Shown here: piece after piece, positions 1-8,776 of the stretch
How positions within the stretch are numbered: position 1 is the first letter of the stretch
How the letters are laid out: each line of letters opens with the position of its first letter
Origin: Acidovorax sp. FJL06
GTDB taxonomy: Bacteria; Pseudomonadota; Gammaproteobacteria; Burkholderiales; Burkholderiaceae_C
DNA length: 64,000 bases
Assembly: GCF_003852545.1 (NCBI RefSeq)
Contig: NZ_QAJR01000041.1
Coordinates: forward strand, 454-64,453
Direction of reading: 5' to 3'
Notes under the pieces: generated by a model
Told to the model about the DNA's origin: nothing
Databases searched by the model: none
The model's input: the letters and a program-made list of their open reading frames with translations, nothing else
Position numbers and translations under genes: made by a program

Positions 1-347
1 CCATCGACCGCCACCAGCCCGCGCTGGTGGTGCTGGCCGGTTTCATGCGCATCCTGACCCCCGGCTTTGTGGCGCACTACGCCGGGCGGCTCATCAACAT
101 CCACCCCTCGCTGCTGCCGGCCTTCACGGGGCTGCACACCCACCAGCGCGCCATCGATGCGGGCTGCAAGTTTGCTGGCGTGACGGTGCACCAGGTGACG
201 GCCGAGCTGGATGTGGGCCCGATCCTGGACCAGGCCGTGGTGCCCGTGCTGCCGGGCGATACGGCCGAGACGCTGGCGGCCCGGGTGCTCACGCAGGAGC
301 ATGTGATCTACCCCCGTGCCGTGCGGGCACTGGTGCAGGCGCTGTAG
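1..347 (+). CDS. purN: Phosphoribosylglycinamide formyltransferase, C-terminal part
   Basis: C-terminal 114 residues of GAR transformylase, which transfers a formyl group from 10-formyl-THF to glycinamide ribonucleotide in purine synthesis (cytosol). The frame is open to the left edge, so the N-terminus lies outside the window. Visible family signatures are the region with NIHPSLLP (active-site Asn and His followed by the substrate loop), the following GxxTHQRAIDAG segment, GVTVHQV, and the D in LDVGPILDQ. The length after NIHPSLLP fits PurN. The alternative of another formyltransferase (Fmt, PurU) is less likely because the C-terminus ends right after the catalytic domain. Confidence 0.93.
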   Translation, partial: IDRHQPALVVLAGFMRILTPGFVAHYAGRLINIHPSLLPAFTGLHTHQRAIDAGCKFAGVTVHQVTAELDVGPILDQAVVPVLPGDTAETLAARVLTQEHVIYPRAVRALVQAL

Positions 348-596
348 TCCCCTGGTTTGGGATGGCCCGCGTCCCGCGCGGGTAAGTCCGGAGTTTGCTA
401 TCAAAATGGTAGCTTGTAGCGCTTGATGGGTAGGCGCTAGCGGCCATTTTTGCCATTTCCCCTGGCGCGCGCAGCTCGTCAACTGACGGGCGAATCGCAC
501 TGCGCGGCCAGAGGGCGGGGCAGGGGAGGGGCCAGCCGGCCGGCCGGGCGCACCGGAGGTCGCTTTGTCTTCCTGGCATCCTTCCCTGGGGCGGCG
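348..596. other. Intergenic region between purN and EF-hand gene
   Basis: No gene of its own is supported here. Its first half holds one copy of the dispersed palindromic repeat (393-455). purN (plus) and the EF-hand gene (minus) converge on it, but I see no T-tract terminator hairpin. Confidence 0.6.
393..455 (+). repeat. Dispersed ~60-bp palindromic repeat, copy 1 (intergenic)
   Basis: Blocks in order are TTTGCTATC, GTAGCTTG, TAGCGC (417-422), GCGCTA (434-439), GCGGCCA and a T-run. TAGCGC and GCGCTA form the central dyad. It aligns base for base over most of its length with the copy inside uvrD (59541-59601). Confidence 0.75.
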
Positions 597-1628
597 TCAG
601 GCCACGGCGCTCAGGCTGCTGGTGGTGCTGGCCGACTGGCTCCAGCCATTGGCGGCCAGCGCGTACTGCTGCCGGGCAAAGTCCGCCAGCCGCGCCAGGT
701 CATTGCGGCGGCCGGATTCGTTGCTGGCCGTGCCGGCAGTGTCGGACGATGGCGTCGATGCCTGGGCGCTGGTGGCCGACTGGACCTGGCTGGTCAACTG
801 GTCGATGAAGGCCTTGGATTCGCTGGCACTGATGCTGGCGTCGCCATCGGTGTCGATGGCGTTGAACAGCGCCGTGATCGCGTCCTGCTCCACACTGCTG
901 CTGCCGCCGGCCAGGCGCTCGGCGGCTGAGACCACACCGTCCTCGTTGGTGTCCAGCGGGTCGTAGCTGGTTGCCGAGCTGCTGCCCGATGCGCCACCCG
1001 CACCGCCGGGCCCGCCGGGAGGCGGCGGCATGCCACCCATGGCCTGCATGCCGCCGGCTTCCGTGCCGGGGCCCGAGGGGCGGCCCGCATCGAACTCGGC
1101 TTCGCTCAGGCTGCCATCGCCGTCCGCGTCCAGCTGGCTGAACACCTCGTCACTGCTCACCCCCGCCTTGCTGGCCGTGCCGCCGGACATGGCCTCCAGC
1201 AGGCCCCGCAGCTCGGTTTGGCTCACGGTGCCGTCGCCATCGCTGTCCACCTTGCCGAACAGGTCGTCGCCGGCCTGGCCGGTGGCCGTGGCGTTGCCGC
1301 CGTCACCGCTGCGCGATTGGGCAAATGCCATGGTCGAGGGCGGCGGGGGCAGCACGCTTTGCATCGTCTTGCCCAGCTCGTCGGCATTGAGGCTGCCGTC
1401 GCCGTTGGCGTCGTACTGCTTTACCAGGTCCGCCGCGCTGGTCTGGTTGCTGACGCCGGTCTTTTTGGCGACATCGTCCAGAAGGCCCTGCAGTTCGGTA
1501 TCGCTCACACCGCCGCTGCCGTCGGTGTCTATTTTGGACAGCAGCCGCTCCGGCGAGGGCGCCGGGCGCGATGCCCGCTGCACACTTGCACTGGACCAGG
1601 CACTGCTGACGCTACTGATGGTCGTCAT
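597..1628 (-). CDS. EF-hand calcium-binding protein with six EF-hand loops
   Basis: 343-residue protein. Six canonical EF-hand loops are visible in order: DTDGSGGVSDTE, DANGDGSLNADE, DSDGDGTVSQTE, DADGDGSLSEAE, DTNEDGVVSAAE and DTDGDASISASE. They form three pairs separated by Ser/Gly/Pro-rich linkers, one of them containing a PPPPGGPGG run. There is no signal peptide or membrane segment, so it is cytosolic or exported by a non-Sec route. The start at 1628 is chosen for the preceding AAAGGA ribosome site; the frame stays open further upstream, opposite the response regulator, without a plausible start. It is divergent from the two-component pair at 1872-3727, so Ca2+ could link them, but that is inference. 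Similar EF-hand proteins occur in plant-associated Xanthomonas and Acidovorax; the role is unknown. Confidence 0.85.
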   Translation of the reverse strand: MTTISSVSSAWSSASVQRASRPAPSPERLLSKIDTDGSGGVSDTELQGLLDDVAKKTGVSNQTSAADLVKQYDANGDGSLNADELGKTMQSVLPPPPSTMAFAQSRSGDGGNATATGQAGDDLFGKVDSDGDGTVSQTELRGLLEAMSGGTASKAGVSSDEVFSQLDADGDGSLSEAEFDAGRPSGPGTEAGGMQAMGGMPPPPGGPGGAGGASGSSSATSYDPLDTNEDGVVSAAERLAGGSSSVEQDAITALFNAIDTDGDASISASESKAFIDQLTSQVQSATSAQASTPSSDTAGTASNESGRRNDLARLADFARQQYALAANGWSQSASTTSSLSAVA

Positions 1629-1741
1629 CGTCGTTCCTTTCGTTCCAAGGGTGGGTCGTCGGTGCCTGGTCCCCCACAGCGGAAGCCCAGAGCCATGGCC
1701 CGAGCCCATTCTTGGGGGAGCGTGTCTCTGGGGTTTGTCCG

Positions 1742-1765
1742 CTTTGTACCAAGGCCGATACAAAG
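1742..1765. promoter_or_regulatory. Inverted repeat in divergent EF-hand / two-component intergenic region
   Basis: Perfect 7-bp arms, CTTTGTA (1742-1748) and TACAAAG (1759-1765), lie 10 bp apart. They are near the middle of the 243-bp region between two divergent starts. The site is a candidate operator for the neighbouring response regulator, although OmpR-family proteins more often bind direct repeats. Confidence 0.35.
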
Positions 1766-1871
1766 GGCGCGAGCAAGGGCCGAACTGGGGGGCAAATGCC
1801 TGCCAGATTGCCACCCGGGGCATGCGGTGACTCCCTAAACTTGGGGCGTTCTTTTGCGCCTGTGCCCGCCC

Positions 1872-2600
1872 ATGCAACACATCCTGGTGGTGGACGACGA
1901 TGTCGAAATCACCACATTGCTCACTGAGTACCTTGCCCGCTTTGGCTATGCCGCCCACGCGGCCTGCGATGCGGCGGCAATGCGTGCCCAGATGGCCGCG
2001 CACCCCATCGGCCTGGTGGTGCTGGACGTGATGCTGCCCGGTACCGACGGCATTACCCTGGCGCGCGAGCTGCGCGAACGCTCCCGGGTGCCGATCATCA
2101 TGCTCACGGCCCGCGCCAACCCCTACGACTGCGTGCTGGGGCTGGAGATGGGGGCCGACGACTACATGGGAAAACCCTTCGAGCCGCGCGAGCTGGTGGC
2201 GCGCATCCAGACCGTGCTGCGCCGCATCGCGGGCGAGGGCGCGCCGGCAAGGCAAGGCCCCGACGAGCTGGTGCGCTTTGACGGCTGGACGCTGCACAGC
2301 ATCGAGCGGCACCTGGTGTCCCCGCAGGGCGTGGTGGTGCCGCTGTCCAACGCCGAGTTCCGCCTGCTCTGCACCTTCCTGCGCATGCCACGGCGCATCT
2401 TCAGCCGCGACCAGCTCATGGAGCAGGCCCGGGGCCGCGCCATGGACGCGTTCGAGCGCAGCATCGACCTGCTGGTCTCGCGCCTGCGCAGCAAGCTCTC
2501 GGACGACCCGCGCTCGCCCTCCATGATCCGCACCGTGCGGGGCGCGGGCTACCTGCTGAACGTGCAGTCGCTGCAAGGCCAGGTGGGGTGGCCGCATTGA
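1872..2600 (+). CDS. OmpR/PhoB-family response regulator
   Basis: 242 residues. The receiver domain (about 1-120) has the acidic pocket DDD at 8-10, phospho-acceptor Asp52 in VVLDVMLPG, the conserved Thr in IIMLTAR, and Lys in GKPFEPREL. The winged-helix DNA-binding domain (about 140-235) has LSNAEFRLL, the recognition region with SIDLLVSRLRSKL, and the wing motif IRTVRGAGYLL. I start at 1872 (MQHILVVDDD), the usual family N-terminus, rather than the in-frame ATG at 1854. It overlaps the sensor kinase start by 13 bp, so translation is coupled. OmpR, RstA and CpxR subgroups are all possible; the target is unknown. Confidence 0.93.
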   Translation: MQHILVVDDDVEITTLLTEYLARFGYAAHAACDAAAMRAQMAAHPIGLVVLDVMLPGTDGITLARELRERSRVPIIMLTARANPYDCVLGLEMGADDYMGKPFEPRELVARIQTVLRRIAGEGAPARQGPDELVRFDGWTLHSIERHLVSPQGVVVPLSNAEFRLLCTFLRMPRRIFSRDQLMEQARGRAMDAFERSIDLLVSRLRSKLSDDPRSPSMIRTVRGAGYLLNVQSLQGQVGWPH

Positions 2601-3727
2601 CGGACATGCGGCGCCTGCGTGCGGCGGGTCAGCACTGGCTGCCCGACACCCTGTTTGGCCGGCTTGCGCTGCTGCTCATCGTGGCGGTGATCGTGAGCCA
2701 TGTGCTGGCGCTCACCCTCATGTTTGAGCTGCGCCCGCAGCGCCCCGATCACCCCCCGGGCCCGCCCGGCCCGCCGCCCCCTGCGGTGTCTGCGGATGGG
2801 CTGCGGCCCCCGCCGCCCCCCGGTCCGGGGCCCCGTGGCGAGCGGCACGGCCTGCTCGATGCGCCGCCGTCGTTGCAACTGGGCCTGCTGCTGGACATCA
2901 GCGTGCGCCTGGCCGCGCTGGTGGCGGTGGCCTGGTGGGCGGCGCGCTGGCTGTCGCGGCCCATGAACCGGCTGGCCGCCGCTGCGCAGGAGCTGGGGCG
3001 CGACATCCACCGCCCCCCGCTGCCCGAAGATGGCACGCGGGAATGCCGCGACGCCAGCCGGGTGTTCAACCAGATGCAGGCGCACATCCGCCAGCAACTG
3101 GCCGAGCGCGACCGGTTTGTGGCCGCGGTCTCGCACGACCTGCGCACGCCCCTGACCCGCCTGCGCCTGCGCACCGAAAGCCTGGGCGATGCCCACGCGC
3201 AGCAGCTGTTTCGCCGCGACATTGCCGAGATGGACGCCATGATCGCCTCCACGCTGGACTACCTGCGCGGCGTGGCGGGCGCCGAGGCCTGGGTGCTGCT
3301 CGATGTGCAGGCGCTGGCCGACAGCATGGCCGACGACCAGCTCGCTGTGGGCCACCGGGTCACGGTGGTGGGGCAGGCGGCCCCCTTGCGGGTGCAGGCC
3401 GTGGCGCTGCGGCGCTGCCTGGACAACCTGGTGGGCAATGCCGTCCGCTATGGCGGCAGTGCCGAGGTCACGCTGCGCGATGCGGCCGATGCGCTGACCA
3501 TCGAGGTGCGCGACCACGGCCCCGGTCTGCCGCCCGAAGAGCTGGAGCGGGTCATGGAACCCTTCTACCGCGTCGAGGCCTCGCGCAACCGCCAGAGCGG
3601 CGGGGCGGGGCTGGGGCTCACCATTGCCAGCGACATCGTGCGCCGCCACGGGGGGCAACTGGTGTTGCGCAATGCCGAGGGCGGCGGCCTGGTGGCTGCG
3701 GCGGTGCTGCCGCGCACAGCCGCTTGA
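2588..3727 (+). CDS. Sensor histidine kinase with proline-rich periplasmic loop
   Basis: 379 residues. TM1 is about 24-44. A short periplasmic loop (about 45-97) is dominated by Pro/Gly/Arg with runs of five prolines. TM2 is about 98-120, then a HAMP linker. The HisKA domain has phospho-His183 in VSHDLRTPL, and the HATPase domain has an N box DNLVGNAVRY, G1 DHGPGLP and G2 GAGLGLTI. It has the layout of EnvZ/RstB-type kinases. A GTG start at 2588 overlaps the regulator gene; an ATG at 2606 is an alternative. The loop is too short and low in complexity for a folded sensor domain, so the signal is probably sensed in the membrane, through the proline-rich stretch or by a partner protein. Confidence 0.92.
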   Translation: MAALTDMRRLRAAGQHWLPDTLFGRLALLLIVAVIVSHVLALTLMFELRPQRPDHPPGPPGPPPPAVSADGLRPPPPPGPGPRGERHGLLDAPPSLQLGLLLDISVRLAALVAVAWWAARWLSRPMNRLAAAAQELGRDIHRPPLPEDGTRECRDASRVFNQMQAHIRQQLAERDRFVAAVSHDLRTPLTRLRLRTESLGDAHAQQLFRRDIAEMDAMIASTLDYLRGVAGAEAWVLLDVQALADSMADDQLAVGHRVTVVGQAAPLRVQAVALRRCLDNLVGNAVRYGGSAEVTLRDAADALTIEVRDHGPGLPPEELERVMEPFYRVEASRNRQSGGAGLGLTIASDIVRRHGGQLVLRNAEGGGLVAAAVLPRTAA

Positions 3728-3749
3728 TACCGCTGGATGCCGGCCTTGC

Positions 3750-4004
3750 TCAGGCCGCGGGCGCGTCGCCCTCGCATTTTTCAAACCGGGGCCGCCACAC
3801 CCCGTCGATCAGCACCTGTTCCTCGAACATGGCAGCGGGGCGCACCCACAGGCCGTGCTGTCCGTAGAGCGCGCGGTACAGCGTCATCGGCTCCAGGGTT
3901 TCGCTGTGGCGCACGGTGTCGATCACCTCGTACAGCATGCCTTTGTAGTGGCGGTACAGCCCCGGGGGCGTGCGGATGAGTGCGGGCAGGTCGTCGTCGG
4001 TCAT
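3750..4004 (-). CDS. DUF1653 domain protein
   Basis: 84-residue soluble protein. Almost its whole length is the DUF1653 module: GLYRHYKGMLYEV, then a VRHSETLEPMTLYRALYG stretch, then WVRPAAMFEE and FEKC near the end. The biochemical function is unknown in the family. It lies on the minus strand between the sensor kinase and the M48 protease, convergent with the kinase, and I see no operon partner. Confidence 0.85.
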   Translation of the reverse strand: MTDDDLPALIRTPPGLYRHYKGMLYEVIDTVRHSETLEPMTLYRALYGQHGLWVRPAAMFEEQVLIDGVWRPRFEKCEGDAPAA

Positions 4005-4075
4005 GGTGGTGGGAGCGTGGGCGTGAGTGGTTAGGATGGCGGCTGATAAAAATCAAGCAAGAGTGGGGGGCGTCC

Positions 4076-5929
4076 GTGGATCAGGCAGATTTTGTGCATC
4101 TGGTGCGCATGAGCGAGCATGCCAGTGCCGACAACAGCCGAGCGTACCGCCGCAGCGTGGCGGCGTTTGCGGCGCTGGGCTATGCGTGGGTGCTGGGGTG
4201 TCTGGCGCTGGCCGTGGGTATTTTGCTGTGGGTCGTGCCGCAGTTGCTGCATGGCCGCTTTCGCTTTGCGATGGTGTGGGCCCTGCTGGGCGCGGGCGGC
4301 CTGCTCTGGGTCAGCCTGCGGGCCCTGTGGGTGCGTTTTGATGAGCCTGCCGGGGTGGAGGTCACGGCGCTGGATGCCCCCGACCTGTTCGAGGCCCTGG
4401 CGCGCATCCGCCGCAAGATCAAGGGGCCGCCCATCCACAAGGTCACCCTCACCGACGAGTTCAACGCCAGCATCCAGCAGCTGCCGCGTTTTGGCCTGCT
4501 GGGCGGTGCCGTCAACCACCTGAGTATTGGCCTGCCCCTGCTGATGGCGCTGGACCGGCCGCGTTTTCTGGCCGTGCTGGCCCATGAATATGGCCACCTG
4601 CGGGGCGACCATGGCCGGTTTGCCGCCTGGATCTACCGCACGCGCCTGTCGTGGATGCGGCTGAACCACAGCCTGGCCGACGACGAAGGCCCGGTGGCCG
4701 TGGCCACGCAGGCCTTCATGCGCTGGTACTTCCCGCGCTTTTCGGCCAAGACCTTTGCGCTGGCCCGCCAGGACGAGTACGAGGCCGACCGCATCGCCGG
4801 CAAGCTGCTGGGCCGCGACGTGGCCGCCGCCGCGCTGGCCGAGATCGAGATCCGGGGTGCGTGGCTGCAGGCCGAGTTCTGGGGCAACCACTGGTGCGTG
4901 GCGGCCGACAACGCATTGCCGGTCGGCCCTTACCGCAGCATGCGCCGCCTGCTGGCCAAGGCCCCGGACGCCGCCTTTGCCAACGATGCGCTGCGCCAGG
5001 CGCTCAAGCGCCTGAGCAGCGTGGACGACACCCACCCCGGCCTGCGCGACCGCATCGAGGCATTGGAGGTGGCCCCCACCGTGCCCGACTGGTCGCGCGG
5101 CAATGCGCTGGCTCTGCTGGGGCCCGACGCCAAGCGCTGGGTGACGGATTTCGACAAGCAATGGTGCAAGGACAACGCGACCGAGTGGAAGCAGCACCAC
5201 GCCTGGTTGGGCCGCGTGCGCGCGCGTGCCCAGGCCTTGGGCGCATCGACTGCGCAGAGCAGCGCCGCCGACCTGGTGGAGCTGGCGCGCCTCCAGCGCC
5301 ACCTGGACCCGCATGCCGATGTGCGCGGGGTGTACGAGCTGGCGCTGCAGCGCAGCCCCGATTACCCGGCCGCCCTGCGCGGGCTGGTGCCCTGCCTGCC
5401 CGAGGGCGACCGCGAAGCCAAGTTGCAGCTGCTGAACCGGGTGTGGGACGCGGGCAGCAGCGACCGCTATTGGGCGGCGCGCACCGCGCTGGCGGAGCTG
5501 GAAACCCCGCGCCTGGGGCTGGACCACGACGCCGCCGCCTTCAAGCAGTGGCGCAAGCGGCTGGAGCGTGCGCAGGAGTCGGAGGAGCGGGCCTGGGAAG
5601 AGTTGTCGGGCGGCTCGTGTTTCAGCCAGATCCTGCGCAACGACCTGAGCGCCTTCGAGCTGGCCGAGCTGCAGTCCGAACTGGCCCGCTGTGCCCCCCT
5701 GGCGCGCTGCTGGCTGGTGCGCAAGAACCTGCGCGAACACCCCCAGCGCCGGGCCTACCTGGTGTTTGTGGAGCTGCCAGGCATGGGCGACGAAAGCCGC
5801 TACCACCTGTGCCGCGCACTGGAGCGCAACCTGAGCCTGCCCGGCCCCGCACTGGTGCTGTGGGCGGGCGAATCGCCCACGCTGGAGCAGATCGAGCGCT
5901 CGGCGTTCGAGCCCATCTACACCCGTTGA
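4076..5929 (+). CDS. M48-family membrane metalloprotease
   Basis: 617 residues. Two hydrophobic segments near the N-terminus (about residues 35-60 and 65-85) are followed by a peptidase M48 domain. The zinc motif is HEYGH at 170-174, and the third ligand is probably the Glu in DEYEADR. The C-terminal half (from about residue 300) is long, helical and charged and resembles TPR-like repeats; I cannot assign it. I choose the GTG at 4076, which follows a run of G (GAGTGGGGGG) as ribosome site; the first ATG (4109) would drop 11 residues. Likely an integral inner-membrane protease of the HtpX/Ste24 superfamily with unknown substrate. Confidence 0.8.
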   Translation: MDQADFVHLVRMSEHASADNSRAYRRSVAAFAALGYAWVLGCLALAVGILLWVVPQLLHGRFRFAMVWALLGAGGLLWVSLRALWVRFDEPAGVEVTALDAPDLFEALARIRRKIKGPPIHKVTLTDEFNASIQQLPRFGLLGGAVNHLSIGLPLLMALDRPRFLAVLAHEYGHLRGDHGRFAAWIYRTRLSWMRLNHSLADDEGPVAVATQAFMRWYFPRFSAKTFALARQDEYEADRIAGKLLGRDVAAAALAEIEIRGAWLQAEFWGNHWCVAADNALPVGPYRSMRRLLAKAPDAAFANDALRQALKRLSSVDDTHPGLRDRIEALEVAPTVPDWSRGNALALLGPDAKRWVTDFDKQWCKDNATEWKQHHAWLGRVRARAQALGASTAQSSAADLVELARLQRHLDPHADVRGVYELALQRSPDYPAALRGLVPCLPEGDREAKLQLLNRVWDAGSSDRYWAARTALAELETPRLGLDHDAAAFKQWRKRLERAQESEERAWEELSGGSCFSQILRNDLSAFELAELQSELARCAPLARCWLVRKNLREHPQRRAYLVFVELPGMGDESRYHLCRALERNLSLPGPALVLWAGESPTLEQIERSAFEPIYTR

Positions 5930-6033
5930 CGTAAAAGCCCTGCACAGAGCAGCGTTGCTATCTCCCTCCTTGCCGGGCACCGGGCTGGGATGTCGGAGGC
6001 AGCCAACGCGGCGGGGAATGGGACAATCGGGGG

Positions 6034-7308
6034 ATGCATCCCAAAGTTCTTCTCGACGCCTGCGCCGAACTGGTCAGGCTCACCCTCACGTTTGAACACC
6101 CCGCCGACGCGGTGGTGTCGCGTTTTTTCCGCGATAACCGGGGCCTGGGGCCGCGCGAGCGCGCCACGCTGGCCGAAACGGTCTACACCGTGCTGCGCAA
6201 GAAGCTGCTGTTCGACCACATGGCCCCTTCGGGCTCGGGCCCCAAAGAGCGGCGCCTGGCCATCCTGGGCTTCTACGGCCCGCGCGATTTCCTCAAAGCG
6301 GCACTGACCGACCAGGAAAAGAACTGGCTCGACCAGTGCGACGCCGTCACGGTCGATGACCTGATGGAGCGCCACCGCCACAACCTGCCCGAATGGCTGG
6401 TCAAGCCCCTCAAGGACCAGTTGGGCGATGGCTTCTGGCCCCTGGTGGGCAGCCTGGCCCAGAGCGCACCGCTGGACCTGCGCGTCAACGCCCTCCAGGA
6501 CAAGCGCGCCGACGTGCAAAAGGAGCTGGCCAAGGCCGGCATCAAGGCCCTGCCCACGCCGTATTCGCCCTGGGGCCTGCGCATTGACGACAAGCCCGCC
6601 CTGACCAAGCTGGATGCGTTCACCCGTGGTGCCATCGAGGTGCAGGACGAGGGCTCGCAGCTGCTGGCCCTGCTGCTCGATGCCAAGCGCGGCGAGATGG
6701 TGGTGGATTTCTGTGCCGGCGCAGGCGGCAAGACGCTGGCCGTTGGCGCGACCATGCGCAACACGGGGCGGCTGTATGCGTTCGATGTGTCGGGCCACCG
6801 GCTCGACGCGCTCAAGCCGCGCCTGGCGCGCAGCGGCCTGTCCAACGTGCACCCGGCCGCGATCGCGCACGAGCGCGACGAGCGTGTCAAGCGCCTGGCC
6901 GGCAAGATCGACCGCGTGCTGGTGGATGCGCCCTGCTCGGGCCTGGGCACCTTGCGCCGCAACCCCGACCTCAAGTGGCGCCAAAGCCCCAAGGCGGTGG
7001 CGGAGCTGACGGCCAAGCAGGCCTCCATCCTGGCCAGCGCGGCGCGCCTGCTCAAGCCCGGTGGCCGGCTGGTGTACGCCACCTGCAGCATCTTGCCCGA
7101 GGAGAACGAGGCGATTGCCGAAGCCTTCAGCGCCGCGCACCCGGATTTTGAGCTGCTCGATGCAGGCGAGCTGCTGGCGCAGCTCAAGGTCGAAGGTGCT
7201 CCGGGGCTGTGCAGTGGGGGCGAATCTGGCAGTGGTTATTTGCGCCTGTGGCCCCATCTGCACCAGACGGACGGCTTTTTCGCCGCGGTCTGGACCCGCA
7301 AGCGCTGA
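6034..7308 (+). CDS. RsmB/NOP-family rRNA cytosine-C5 methyltransferase
   Basis: 424 residues. An N-terminal helical NusB-like region (about 1-150) is followed by a Rossmann methyltransferase domain. The SAM-binding motif I region is DFCAGAGGKTLAVG. Motif IV VDAPCSGLGTLRRNPD contains Cys301, and motif VI YATCSILPEENE contains Cys351, the expected nucleophile. The two-cysteine pattern is that of m5C RNA methyltransferases; the 16S rRNA C967 enzyme RsmB is the closest functional guess, but the gene is not next to fmt/def as rsmB often is. It stands alone between the M48 protease and the desaturase. Confidence 0.85.
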   Translation: MHPKVLLDACAELVRLTLTFEHPADAVVSRFFRDNRGLGPRERATLAETVYTVLRKKLLFDHMAPSGSGPKERRLAILGFYGPRDFLKAALTDQEKNWLDQCDAVTVDDLMERHRHNLPEWLVKPLKDQLGDGFWPLVGSLAQSAPLDLRVNALQDKRADVQKELAKAGIKALPTPYSPWGLRIDDKPALTKLDAFTRGAIEVQDEGSQLLALLLDAKRGEMVVDFCAGAGGKTLAVGATMRNTGRLYAFDVSGHRLDALKPRLARSGLSNVHPAAIAHERDERVKRLAGKIDRVLVDAPCSGLGTLRRNPDLKWRQSPKAVAELTAKQASILASAARLLKPGGRLVYATCSILPEENEAIAEAFSAAHPDFELLDAGELLAQLKVEGAPGLCSGGESGSGYLRLWPHLHQTDGFFAAVWTRKR

Positions 7309-7493
7309 CCGGCGGTGCTTGCCATCTGCACCAAACTGGGGATAAGGCCTGTTGGCAACAGATGGACTGAGAACGCGCTTTAAATCAGCGTAAATCCTAT
7401 GGATGCCCCCGGTTTTTCAAGGGGGTGTCACTTTAAAATCGGATACCTGGTTCGCTGGTGAACGGGTTCTTTGTAGTAAGGCTTTTGTTGAAT

Positions 7494-8708
7494 ATGCTGT
7501 TACCCGATTGGGCTGTGCTGAACGCTGCCATTGACTGGCTGGGCCATGGGCTGTGGAACCTGGCCTGGTGGCAGGTCGTGCTCTACACCCTGGCGACGAC
7601 CCACATCACCATTGCGGCGGTCACGATCTTCCTGCACCGTGCCCAGGCCCATCGCGCGCTCGATCTGCATGCCATCCCCTCGCACTTCTTCCGCTTCTGG
7701 CTGTGGATCGGCACGGGCATGGTCACCAAGGAGTGGGTGGCCATCCATCGCAAGCACCACGCCAAGTGCGAAACCGTGGACGACCCCCACAGCCCGCAGA
7801 CGCGCGGCCTCGATACCGTGATGTGGCGCGGTGCCGAGCTGTACCGCGCCGAATCCAAGAACATGGAAACCATGAAGAAGTTCGGCCACGGCACGCCCGA
7901 TGACTGGATGGAGTGCAACGTCTACACCCGTTTCGGCTGGCAGGGCGTGGGCCTCATGCTGGTGCTTGACCTGGCCCTGTTCGGCGCCCTGGGGGCCGCC
8001 GTGTGGGCCGTGCAGATGCTCTGGATTCCCTTCTGGGCGGCCGGTGTGGTCAATGGCGTGGGCCATTACTGGGGCTACCGCAACTTCGAGGCGCAGGACG
8101 CCAGCACCAACCTCTCGCCCTGGGGCATCATCATTGGTGGCGAAGAGCTGCACAACAACCACCACACCTACCCCACGTCGGCCAAGTTTTCGGTCAAGCC
8201 CTATGAGTTCGACATCGGCTGGGTCTACATCAGCCTGATGAAGAAGATCGGCTGGGCCACCGTCAAGAAGATTCCGCCCAAGCTGCAACTGGGCGATGTG
8301 AAGCCCGTGGCCGATGAAAAGACGCTCGAAGCCCTCATTGCCAACCGCTACGAGGTCATGGCCGGCTATGCCCGTGGCGTGCGCCAGGCGTGCAAGGAAG
8401 AGATTGCGGCGCTCAAGGCCCGCCAGGCGGACGCTTCGGTGCTCAAGACGGCCAAGCGCTGGCTGCACCGCGATGCAGAAAAAGTACCGGCAGGGGCGCT
8501 GCCCCAGCTGGCGCAGGTCCGGGCCGCGTACCCTGCGCTCGACAAGATGGTGACCATGCGCGAAGAGCTGCGGCAGCTGTGGCTCAATACCTCCCAATCG
8601 CGTGAACAGCTCACGGCCGACCTGCAAGCCTGGTGCCGCCGCGCAGAAGAAAGCGGTATTTCTGCGTTGCGCGAGTTCTCGCTGCGGCTGCGGGCCGCGC
8701 AGGCCTGA
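7494..8708 (+). CDS. desA: DesA-type acyl-lipid delta-9 fatty acid desaturase
   Basis: 404 residues, an integral membrane di-iron desaturase that introduces a cis double bond into acyl chains. The three histidine boxes are clear: HRAQAH (48-53), HRKHH (85-89) and HNNHH (220-224). Hydrophobic segments flank them. A hydrophilic C-terminal extension of about 120 residues (to LREFSLRLRAAQA) is typical of the Pseudomonas DesA type rather than of acyl-CoA desaturases. I start at ATG 7494; a GTG at 7458 and a TTG at 7488, the latter 6 bp after AAGG, are alternatives. It is a single-gene unit with its own terminator. A C5-G5 hairpin (about 7403-7427) lies upstream in the 185-bp intergenic region. Confidence 0.9.
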   Translation: MLLPDWAVLNAAIDWLGHGLWNLAWWQVVLYTLATTHITIAAVTIFLHRAQAHRALDLHAIPSHFFRFWLWIGTGMVTKEWVAIHRKHHAKCETVDDPHSPQTRGLDTVMWRGAELYRAESKNMETMKKFGHGTPDDWMECNVYTRFGWQGVGLMLVLDLALFGALGAAVWAVQMLWIPFWAAGVVNGVGHYWGYRNFEAQDASTNLSPWGIIIGGEELHNNHHTYPTSAKFSVKPYEFDIGWVYISLMKKIGWATVKKIPPKLQLGDVKPVADEKTLEALIANRYEVMAGYARGVRQACKEEIAALKARQADASVLKTAKRWLHRDAEKVPAGALPQLAQVRAAYPALDKMVTMREELRQLWLNTSQSREQLTADLQAWCRRAEESGISALREFSLRLRAAQA

Positions 8709-8731
8709 AGCGGTTGGATCTGACCCCATCC

Positions 8732-8766
8732 AAGGCCTTGCCGTTTGGCAAGGCCTTTTTCTTTTG
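8732..8766 (+). terminator. Rho-independent terminator after desaturase
   Basis: Arms AAGGCCTTGCC (8732-8742) and GGCAAGGCCTT (8747-8757) are a perfect 11-bp stem with a 4-base loop, followed by a T-rich tract. Confidence 0.9.
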
Positions 8767-8776
8767 TGGTTCTCTC

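Noticed and set aside
4031-5980. Long minus-strand frame opposite the M48 protease gene
   Set aside because: The opposite strand has a clear HEYGH protease; the antisense frame lacks domains and has shadow composition.
5930-6033. Possible tenth copy of the dispersed repeat (GTTGCTATC around 5954)
   Set aside because: Only the first block is present; the dyad and the GAGGCC-T-run blocks are missing.
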